From Zoogloea ramigera (GTDB taxonomy: Bacteria > Pseudomonadota > Gammaproteobacteria > Burkholderiales > Rhodocyclaceae): a stretch of 38,189 nt of DNA. The notes under the pieces are model-generated. The model was not told the origin of the DNA, made no database searches, and worked only from the letters and a program-made list of their open reading frames with translations. Numbering within the stretch: position 1 is the stretch's first letter; every line of letters starts with the position of its first letter. Location of the stretch: the NCBI RefSeq assembly GCF_006539865.1, contig NZ_BJNV01000051.1:1-38189 (forward strand). The letters are read 5' to 3'. The translations under genes were made by a program, and so were the position numbers. Below, in pieces: positions 9,527-19,127 of the stretch.

Positions 9527-10309
9527 TCAACGGCCGGCGATGGCGCGCTGGAGCACGTCCACCACGCGGTTTACATCCTCCACCGGCACCTGGCCCGGGG
9601 CCGAACTCTGCTCGCCCACCGCAAAGCTCACCGACGAGCCGAACACCCAGCCGCACAGCCGGCTCACCGCGCCGTAGCCGCCCATGGCCATGCTGATGAC
9701 CGGCACCGCCAGGGTCTCGCGGGCGGTGAGGGTGGCGTCGAGCAGCGTCAGCACGTCGCGGGGCGACTGGGGCATCACGGCGATCTTCACCACATCGGCG
9801 CCGGCCTCTTCCATCGCCGCAAACTTCGCCACCAGCGCCTCGGCGGGCGGCGTTTCGTGGAAGTTGTGGAAGGAGGCGACCAGGCACACGCCGGTCTCCC
9901 GGGCCAGCGCCACCGCCTGGGCAAAGTGCGCCTCGCCGGCGCTGAGCTCGTAGTCGCACAGCGCGACGGCTCCCGAACGGCACACCGCGGCATACAGCGC
10001 CAGCACCTGGTCTTCATCGAGGGGAATCGGCTGGCCGCCCTCGCGGGTGGAGCGACGGGTGAACAGCAACGGGATGTCGCCGGCCTGCTGGCAGATGGCC
10101 CGGGCCAGCGCGACGACGCGCCCGGTGTCGGCGATGGCCGCGAAAAAGTCGACCCGCCATTCGAGCAGGTCGGGCCGCTTGGGCAGGATCACCGCCAGCT
10201 CGCGCAGCACCGCCGCCTCGTCGGCGCCCACCAGCGGGGTGCACACCAGTGGCTCCTTGCCGGCGCCCAGCAGGGTGTTGTTAAGTTGGATCGGCCTCGA
10301 AAACGACAT
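9527..10309 (-). CDS. aroD: Type I 3-dehydroquinate dehydratase
   Basis: AroD converts 3-dehydroquinate to 3-dehydroshikimate by a Schiff-base mechanism. The 260-residue protein has all key residues: E50 in LEWRVDFF, the general-base histidine in SFHNFH (H148), the Schiff-base lysine in VVKIAVMP (K175), R217 in SRLCGW and the SSAPGQ loop. The ATG at 10309 was chosen because GGGAG lies eight bases upstream; a TTG one codon earlier is less likely. It is the first gene of the minus-strand run with aroE and is divergent from an IclR-type regulator 217 bases away. Many betaproteobacteria use the unrelated type II enzyme (AroQ) for biosynthesis, so this could be an inducible or additional enzyme. 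Confidence 0.96.
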   Translation of the reverse strand: MSFSRPIQLNNTLLGAGKEPLVCTPLVGADEAAVLRELAVILPKRPDLLEWRVDFFAAIADTGRVVALARAICQQAGDIPLLFTRRSTREGGQPIPLDEDQVLALYAAVCRSGAVALCDYELSAGEAHFAQAVALARETGVCLVASFHNFHETPPAEALVAKFAAMEEAGADVVKIAVMPQSPRDVLTLLDATLTARETLAVPVISMAMGGYGAVSRLCGWVFGSSVSFAVGEQSSAPGQVPVEDVNRVVDVLQRAIAGR

Positions 10310-10526
10310 CAATGACTCCCGCCAGGTTCACGCCGGGCCACGTGGCCCGCGCCTCGCCCCATCAGTTTTGCGAGGCAAAACAGCGTTTTACCATATCGAC
10401 GCCGGCCCCGTCATCGAAAGCCGGCCCGCGCGGCGCGGCCGTCCCTGCCGATGGGGCCCCTGGCCGGGGATTTTTGCCGGCGTGCGATAATCCAGACAGA
10501 GCCAAACAACAATCATGGGGGAGACC

Positions 10527-11225
10527 ATGGCGAATGAAGGTGGCGTCGCGGCCGTCGAGCGCGCGCTGACAATCCTCGACGCATTCCGCGAATCCGACCA
10601 GAGCCTCACGCTCACCGAGATCTCGAAGCGCGTCGGCTTCTACAAGAGCACCACCCTGCGCCTCGCCGAATCCCTCGAGAAGTTCGGCTATCTGCGCCGC
10701 CTCGAGGACGGCGCCTTCCGCCTCGGCCCCAAGCCGCTGTTCCTCGGCTCGCTGTACCAGCGCCACTTCCGGCTGGCCGAGTTCGTGCCGCCGGTGCTGC
10801 GCCAGATCGCCGCCGAGCTCAACGAGGGCGCCTCGTTCTTTGTGCGCGAGAGCGACCAGCGGGTGTGCGTGCACCGGGTCGAATCGGCCCGGGCGATCCG
10901 CGACGTGATCCACGAAGGCATGCGCCTGCCCCTCGAGCTGGGCGCCGCCGGGCACGTCATCATGGCCTTCGGCGGCCAGCCCGGCGCCCGCTACGACCAG
11001 GTGCGGCGCGACCTCTTCTCGGCCTCCTTCGGCGAGCGCGACCCCGAGATCGCCGCCGTCGCCAGCCCGGTGTTCGCCGTCGGCGGGCGGCTGGCCGGCG
11101 CCCTCAGCGTGTCGGGCCCGCGCTACCGCTTCGAGCAGGCCGACCCCCGCCAGATGGCCGAGGTGCTGCACCGGCACTGCGCCGCGCTCACCGGGGCCCT
11201 GGGCGGTGTGTGGCCGGGGCGCTGA
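10527..11225 (+). CDS. IclR-family transcriptional regulator
   Basis: The 232-residue protein has an N-terminal winged helix-turn-helix (about 7-65, with LTLTEISKRVGFYKSTTLRLAESL as helix-turn-helix) and a C-terminal GAF-like IclR effector domain (about 80-230). IclR proteins are cytoplasmic dimers or tetramers that respond to small organic acids and often control aromatic or quinate/shikimate catabolism (PobR and PcaU are examples). The ATG at 10527 is preferred over 10515 because GGGGGAG lies just before it. It is divergent from aroD-aroE across 217 bases, which makes that pair a natural candidate target; this is inference. Its 3' end overlaps the convergent hydrolase gene by 38 bases. Confidence 0.93.
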   Translation: MANEGGVAAVERALTILDAFRESDQSLTLTEISKRVGFYKSTTLRLAESLEKFGYLRRLEDGAFRLGPKPLFLGSLYQRHFRLAEFVPPVLRQIAAELNEGASFFVRESDQRVCVHRVESARAIRDVIHEGMRLPLELGAAGHVIMAFGGQPGARYDQVRRDLFSASFGERDPEIAAVASPVFAVGGRLAGALSVSGPRYRFEQADPRQMAEVLHRHCAALTGALGGVWPGR

Positions 11226-12129
11226 AGCCCACCTCAACCTCCTGCCAATCCCCGCAGAACGCCTCGATCGCCGCCGCCAGCCGCTCCGGCTGGTCGTGCT
11301 GGGTGTTGTGCCCGGAGTCCTCAATGTCCACCCGCGCGTGGTGGGCAAAGCAGCCGATGCGCCGCGCGAGCTCTACCGGGTCGCGGCCGAAGCGCTGCTG
11401 CACGAAGCCCCCGTCGGCGATCGCATGCAGCACCGGCGCCGCGATCAGGCGCCACAGGGCCATCTCGTCTTCGGGGATGTAAGGCGTCGGCGGCATCACC
11501 TTCAGCCACGGGTCGAAGGCCATCGCGAACAGCCCGTCGTCGCGCCGGTGGCCGATCTCGGCCGCCAGAAACGCCGCCCGCTCCGCCGTGAGGCGCGGGT
11601 TGGCCTGCATCAGGCGCGCCGCCAGGGCGGCCCGCTCCGGGTAGCCGCGCATCTGCGGCGGGGCGGCGCCAAAGGCGTCGAGCCAGGCCTGCATGCGCCG
11701 GGGCGCGCTGTCGGGCGTGTCGTGCAGGAGGCCCAGGTGGTCGATCATCACCAGCCGCCCGACCCGCTCCGGCCGCAGGCCGGCCACCAGCGCCGCCACC
11801 CGCGCGCCCATGCTGTGCCCGACGATGCAGGCCGGCGTATCGGGGGAATAGTGCAGCAGGAACGCCTCCAGATCGGCGCACAGATCGGCGATCGCGTAGG
11901 GCGCGTGCTGCCAGCCCGACGCCCCGTGGCCGCGCCAGTCCAGGGCGATCACGTGCCAGCCCCGCTTCAGCGCATCGACGACGAACTGGAAGGTCGGCGA
12001 GGCGTCCTGGCGGCCGTGGAGCATGAAGAGCCGCGGCGCCCCCTCCGCCCCCCAGTGGCGCACGTTGCAGGTGAGGCCACGCAGCGTGATGCGCTCGCAG
12101 CGGGAAGTAAGATGGGCATGGGTCGTCAT
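11188..12129 (-). CDS. Alpha/beta hydrolase
   Basis: A 313-residue alpha/beta-hydrolase-fold enzyme. The oxyanion-hole motif is MLHGRQDAS (about 36-44), the nucleophile elbow is GHSMGAR with S106, and the likely catalytic histidine is in DSGHNTQHDQP near the C-terminus. DWRGHGAS (about 64-71) is the usual strand-4 turn. No signal peptide is present, so it should be cytoplasmic. The start at 12129 is chosen because the upstream in-frame extension is low-complexity noncoding-like sequence and GAGAG lies upstream of this ATG. The substrate is unknown; esterase or haloalkane-dehalogenase-like relatives are all possible. Its end overlaps the end of the IclR gene on the other strand by 38 bases. 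Confidence 0.9.
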   Translation of the reverse strand: MTTHAHLTSRCERITLRGLTCNVRHWGAEGAPRLFMLHGRQDASPTFQFVVDALKRGWHVIALDWRGHGASGWQHAPYAIADLCADLEAFLLHYSPDTPACIVGHSMGARVAALVAGLRPERVGRLVMIDHLGLLHDTPDSAPRRMQAWLDAFGAAPPQMRGYPERAALAARLMQANPRLTAERAAFLAAEIGHRRDDGLFAMAFDPWLKVMPPTPYIPEDEMALWRLIAAPVLHAIADGGFVQQRFGRDPVELARRIGCFAHHARVDIEDSGHNTQHDQPERLAAAIEAFCGDWQEVEVGFSAPATHRPGPR

Positions 12130-12190
12130 CAACGAGCTCTCGGCATCGGCGGCAAGGCCCCGCATTCTATTCGGCCCGGCCGGCGGCGGC

Positions 12191-12244
12191 CCACTCCCCA
12201 CTCCCCATTTCCCACCCCAGCCCATTTCCCGCTCCCCACTCCCT
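12191..12244. repeat. Low-complexity C-rich tract with CACTCCC/CATTTCCC units
   Basis: Imperfect short units of the form CCCACTCCCC, CCCATTTCCC and CCCGCTCCCC are repeated about six times between the divergent hydrolase and helicase genes. Such tracts are length-variable in many GC-rich proteobacteria. No function is claimed. Confidence 0.7.
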
Positions 12245-12295
12245 GCGGCCCCCTGTTAAAGTCCTGCGCCTGACCTCCGTCTGACGTCTTTTTAC

Positions 12296-15640
<3,345 letters not shown>

Positions 15641-15642
15641 GC

Positions 15643-15670
15643 GGCTTAGCCCACCAGAGCGTAACCCGAC
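15643..15670. repeat. REP-like intergenic repeat, partial copy
   Basis: The sequence GGCTTAGCC...GAGCGTAACCCGAC resembles the other two REP-like copies nearby (consensus half CGGGTTAGCGCAGCGTAACCCG) but with a disturbed centre. It lies just after the helicase stop codon. Confidence 0.5.
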
Positions 15671-15762
15671 ACCCCCACACCGACCCGACATCGCACGCCC
15701 CCGCAAGGGGACGGAAAGCGCCACCGTGGCACGATGGCGCATCGACATTGCATGGGAGGTTT

Positions 15763-15784
15763 CGGGTTGCGCTGCGCTAACCCG
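15763..15784. repeat. REP-like palindromic repeat
   Basis: CGGGTT-gcgctgcgct-AACCCG forms a 6-bp stem with a 10-base loop. It overlaps the stop codon of the small membrane protein gene. The same unit, in the opposite orientation, lies at 16381-16404. Elements of this type are dispersed in many beta- and gammaproteobacterial genomes. Confidence 0.7.
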
Positions 15785-16052
15785 ACCTGCTCGAACGGCA
15801 CCAGGAGAGGACGCCGCCGATCAGCAGCAGCAGCGCCAGGGACAGCAAAAATGCGACCAGCAGAATAAAGGCAAACTCGATGTCTGCACTGACTTCCTGG
15901 GAATGGGCGCCCAACAGATCGACGATTGCATTGCCGACGGAACGAAGGCCCGCTGGCAGGAGATCCGGCTGAAGATAAAAGAGCTTGGTGAGGGCCGCGG
16001 TGCACATCAGCACCCCGATGAATTTCAGCCCTTTGGTGCTTATTGCGGTCAT
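15777..16052 (-). CDS. Small two-helix membrane protein, possible immunity protein
   Basis: The 91-residue product has two hydrophobic stretches (about 9-27, and 58-83 IEFAFILLVAFLLSLALLLL) separated by about 30 polar residues, so it should be an inner-membrane protein. The ATG overlaps the stop of the upstream effector remnant (ATGA arrangement), and AAGGTG lies about nine bases upstream. Overlap with a DUF2778-like reading frame suggests it is the cognate immunity protein of a periplasmic toxin; this is inferred from position and topology, not homology. The GC content is lower than in the flanking helicase gene. The stop lies inside a REP-like palindrome, so the C-terminus (WCRSSRSG) may be recent. 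Confidence 0.6.
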   Translation of the reverse strand: MTAISTKGLKFIGVLMCTAALTKLFYLQPDLLPAGLRSVGNAIVDLLGAHSQEVSADIEFAFILLVAFLLSLALLLLIGGVLSWCRSSRSG

Positions 16053-16257
16053 TCGACTCGCACCTTGGCGTAGGCTTTCAGCTCACTATTCGGGATCGCC
16101 TCGAGCGGATAAGACTTCATACAGATTTCAGGCAGGCGGACTGTCTCTTGTTCTTGTCCTGCCCCATGCCGGAAAACGCCGGATACGCCTGGCGATCGAT
16201 CGAGAAAGCGCTCTGCGCCTTCCCATTGAGCTTGAATGTGCAGACTATCAATGGCAC
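16049..16257 (-). pseudogene. Remnant of a DUF2778 (Tlde1-like) effector gene
   Basis: Reading from a GTG at 16257 (GGGAGAG upstream) gives 46 residues, including CTFKLNGKAQSAFS, PAFSGMGQDKN and a cysteine (SACL), ending at a TGA at 16117-16119. This resembles, from memory, the N-terminus of DUF2778 proteins, where similar words are followed by a GPIPxGxYYI block and a catalytic His/Cys region. Those are missing here. A second frame (16120 to 16049) gives a tail-like piece, AIPNSELKAYAKV, and runs into the membrane protein gene. The simplest reading is an internal deletion with frameshift that removed the catalytic core. DUF2778 members include peptidoglycan-targeting type VI secretion effectors. 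Alternatively these are two unrelated micro-ORFs. Confidence 0.5.
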
Positions 16258-16380
16258 GGGCGTCTCTCCCTCATGTAGTCAATCGGCTTGACGGCAGCGT
16301 CGGCTCACAGGCTCGCGGGGGCCATTCGTAGGCCGCGCGATGGCGGAATGTGCTGCACCTTTTTATGTTGTAGCAGTCGC

Positions 16381-16406
16381 GTCGGGTTGGCGCAGCGTAA
16401 TCCGGC
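16381..16406. repeat. REP-like repeat, inverted relative to 15763-15784
   Basis: GTCGGGTTGGCGCAGCGTAA followed by TCCGGC matches the reverse complement of the copy at 15763-15784 with a few changes. Together the two copies bracket the effector remnant and the small membrane protein gene. Bases 16258-16380 between the remnant and this repeat show no supported gene. Confidence 0.65.
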
Positions 16407-16467
16407 ACGCCATGCCCGGACGCTACGCACGCCCGACACGTTCAAGGCCGATCGAGCACCTTGCAGA

Positions 16468-16968
16468 TCAAGCCTCGACGTCGTCGAGGAAACGGTGCAT
16501 CACATAGGCATCCACGTAACCCAGGCGCTGATGCCGGAACGCCTTCGGCAGCGTCCCCACGATGGCAAACCCCAGCTTCTGCCACAGCGCCACCGCCGCC
16601 GTGTTGGTGCTCACCACAAAATTGAACTGCATCGCCCGGTAACCCGCCCGCGCCGCCTCGCGCAGGCAGTGCAGCCCCAGCTGCCGCCCCGCTCCCCGCC
16701 CCGCATACGTTGGCGAGACCATGAACGAGGCATTCGCCACATGCGAACCCAGATCGCGCTGGTTGGCGATCAGCTTGTACATCCCCACGACCCGCCCGCC
16801 TTCGTCCTCCGCCACATACGACACCACCCCCGGCCCGAACCAGTAGGCCAGCGCCTCGTCATGGCCGGTGTCGGGCGCAAAGACATAGGTGGAGCCCGAC
16901 GCCACCACCGCCTGGAAGATCGGCCACATGGCGGGGAAGTCGGAGGGATGGGCGGGGCGGATGAGCAT
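16468..16968 (-). CDS. GNAT-family N-acetyltransferase
   Basis: The 166-residue protein is a single GNAT domain that transfers an acetyl group from acetyl-CoA to an amine. It starts MLIRPAHPSDF, typical of strand 1, has the acceptor-side strand GRVVGMYKL, the acetyl-CoA pyrophosphate loop in GRGAGRQLG (R/Q-x-x-G-x-G/A pattern, about 99-107), and the late motif NTAAVALWQKLGF that precedes the last strands. It is cytoplasmic and full length. The ATG lacks a clear ribosome-binding site. It lies downstream of the Gabija pair on the same strand but 188 bases away and is GC-rich, so it probably belongs to the core genome. The substrate is unknown. Confidence 0.92.
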   Translation of the reverse strand: MLIRPAHPSDFPAMWPIFQAVVASGSTYVFAPDTGHDEALAYWFGPGVVSYVAEDEGGRVVGMYKLIANQRDLGSHVANASFMVSPTYAGRGAGRQLGLHCLREAARAGYRAMQFNFVVSTNTAAVALWQKLGFAIVGTLPKAFRHQRLGYVDAYVMHRFLDDVEA

Positions 16969-17156
16969 GGGGTATTAGTGGGCAGCTTGGAGCTTGGCGG
17001 CGAGGATGACAGCAATCGACTGCAGTCGGTAGTACCCTCGATGCGGACGGACACGGCATTAGCTTCAAACGGGTCAGAGAGGTGACTCACACGCTTCTCG
17101 TGATGCACGATCACTTCACTACTACGGTCTGCGCAACTAGCGCGATTCAAGAGGGC

Positions 17157-19127
17157 CTACTCGGGGATAGCCAGCACCTCGCCAGGCTTGAACCACTTGC
17201 TCTTCTGAGCGTATTCCAACGCCTTGAGTCCATCCTTCGCCCAGAGCACGAGCGCCAAGCTCTCCTTCGCACGGCTGCTGGTCACGTAGAGGAGCCGGAG
17301 CGTTCGGTCAATTGACGTCTCCTTGCCCTCCTCCACGTTCTTGACATCGGAATCACCGAGAGGGGCACCAAACAGGCGGTCGTAGGCAAAAAGATTGCCT
17401 GCGGCATCCTCGTCGTCCATCACGACCATTACATGGTCGAACTCTGATCCCTTGACCACTTGGTGCGTCGCGAGATGAGACTTTCCGCTCAGGTAGGTCT
17501 TGAACCGACGAAGCTGAATCCAAGGCGACTCCAGGAGCCTATGCCAGCCGCGAGCTAATCTGTTCTCGAGGGGCTCCGGTTGCCTTGGCTTCGGCGCCGG
17601 CGGTGGTGGGTTAGTGTTGTTGAACGCAGCCACCAGTCGCTTGTCAGGCTCGAACAAGCCAACCTGGAGTACTGATTCGAGCACCTCGCGCACAGTCACT
17701 GCGGGCTTGACGCACACCTTGACGAAGTTTTCGACAGCCTGCTGGTATGCCTTGAGCAAATGCGTGCGAGCTTCACCGTCTTCGGGGAGCTCCTGTAGCC
17801 GGCCGTAGCGATGTAGCACTTCCATGACGGCGAAGTCCGATGGGGCGCCACCATCCTTGATACAGTCGGCGAGGTCCATTACTTCCCGCAAGAGCATCTG
17901 GACTGCACTTGGCCCTGAGACATCGCCATTTGCATCCGGACGGACCGAGTCTGGATCGAGGAGAGATAGCGCCTCAAAGATCTCCAAAAAGTTGCCACGG
18001 CGGGCCACCAGAGAGTGCTCCAAGGCGAGCACCTTGTGCCCTGAATTACCTGGTTTCCAGTCGGCCAAGCCCGTCGCGGCCTGCATCGCCGACTCGCAGA
18101 GTGCCTCGCGACGCAGCTTGTCCTCTGCCGAGGCTGATGTATTGCCGATGAAAATACGAACTAGACCTGCTGACTTCTCTGCGCGCGGATGCTGTTGGAC
18201 GGCTTTCTTGGGCTGGGTTCGCCCTTCCAAATCAGAATCCCAAATGTCATTTATGAGATCAACAATGCGCCGTTGGCTTCTATGGTTCATCTCCAGCTTT
18301 GGCGTCGCCCAACCCCCTGGAACCATGCTCGAAAGATCCGCATGCCCATCCAAGTAGATGCGCTGGCGGTGGTCGCCGAGCAGTCCCAGTATCAGCCTTG
18401 ACGGGTCTTCAGCAACGACCTCCAAAAGCGCGTCTAGGATGCCCTTCATCGTGTCCTGTGACTCGTCGATGAGGATGACGGGATGCTGGTCCCGAAGGAT
18501 GCGACGCAGCGTCGGCCTCTGCTTGAGTAACCAGGAAGCCAAGGCCAAGACCTGCGAATGGTTCAGCGCTCCATCGCCATGGCGTTTACGGTCTGGGCTG
18601 TAGGTGAATTGCGGTATCGCGGCGAGAGCGGCTGCTTTGGTCTCTAGCTCCCCAATTTTCTCCTTGTCTTTGTCGGTTGGACCATTCTTTCGCCCAGCAG
18701 CGGCGTCGCGCACTTTCTGAAGTGCGTCCGCGTTCATGGCCAGAAGTGCTTCACGAATGTCGTCGTCGAAGCCTGAAATCAAGTCCCAGCAAAACGAGTG
18801 GATGGTGGCGATCTCAGTTAGGTCGTTCGTACCAAGACGACCCGTGACCACGAGCGCAGCGTTCTTCGTGTACGTGATGACACGAATCGTCTGAGCACGA
18901 GCCCTTAGCTCTCGCGCGAACCTGATAGCAGGTGCAGGCTCTACCTGCGCATCCTCCATGCCGACCCCAGTGAGCTTACGAAGCACTGCCACCAAGGTGC
19001 GCGTCTTGCCGGACCCGGCACCGGCAAACAGAAAGAAGCTCCGTGGTGGCGTGCTGGTAACGTAGCCAACGATTTCGTCGACGACACCAGCGTCTCGTTC
19101 ATTAGGATCGTCCTTTACGGCAGCCAT
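17157..19127 (-). CDS. gajB: Gabija-type UvrD-like helicase (GajB-like)
   Basis: A 656-residue superfamily 1 helicase. Visible motifs are Walker A AGAGSGKT (35-42), TYTKNAA (motif Ia region, 85-91), DESQD (221-225), GDHRQRIY (251-258), NHRS (281-284), the late HQVVKGSEFDHV motif V and YVTSSRAKESL motif VI, so the core is complete. In Gabija, GajB senses nucleotides or DNA ends and works with the GajA nuclease complex against phage. The ATG at 19127 overlaps the last base of the gajA TGA stop (TGATG) and has a G-rich Shine-Dalgarno upstream; a longer frame to 19172 is unlikely. It is longer than the roughly 500-residue GajB of Bacillus as I remember it. Base composition is lower in GC than the flanking genes, consistent with horizontal transfer. 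Confidence 0.85.
   Translation of the reverse strand: MAAVKDDPNERDAGVVDEIVGYVTSTPPRSFFLFAGAGSGKTRTLVAVLRKLTGVGMEDAQVEPAPAIRFARELRARAQTIRVITYTKNAALVVTGRLGTNDLTEIATIHSFCWDLISGFDDDIREALLAMNADALQKVRDAAAGRKNGPTDKDKEKIGELETKAAALAAIPQFTYSPDRKRHGDGALNHSQVLALASWLLKQRPTLRRILRDQHPVILIDESQDTMKGILDALLEVVAEDPSRLILGLLGDHRQRIYLDGHADLSSMVPGGWATPKLEMNHRSQRRIVDLINDIWDSDLEGRTQPKKAVQQHPRAEKSAGLVRIFIGNTSASAEDKLRREALCESAMQAATGLADWKPGNSGHKVLALEHSLVARRGNFLEIFEALSLLDPDSVRPDANGDVSGPSAVQMLLREVMDLADCIKDGGAPSDFAVMEVLHRYGRLQELPEDGEARTHLLKAYQQAVENFVKVCVKPAVTVREVLESVLQVGLFEPDKRLVAAFNNTNPPPPAPKPRQPEPLENRLARGWHRLLESPWIQLRRFKTYLSGKSHLATHQVVKGSEFDHVMVVMDDEDAAGNLFAYDRLFGAPLGDSDVKNVEEGKETSIDRTLRLLYVTSSRAKESLALVLWAKDGLKALEYAQKSKWFKPGEVLAIPE

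Noticed and set aside
6028-10315. Long plus-strand frames opposite nhaD, terC, aroE and aroD (up to 587 codons)
   Set aside because: They are antisense shadows of high-GC genes with recognised products; their proteins are His/Arg/Gly-rich without any domain.
10310-10526. Possible yybP-ykoY manganese riboswitch for the run that contains terC
   Set aside because: No matching conserved core could be seen in the aroD/iclR intergenic region.
16288-17085. Plus-strand frame of 265 codons opposite the GNAT gene
   Set aside because: It includes the translated REP-like repeat (VGLAQRNP) and the reverse of the acetyltransferase; no ribosome-binding site or domain.
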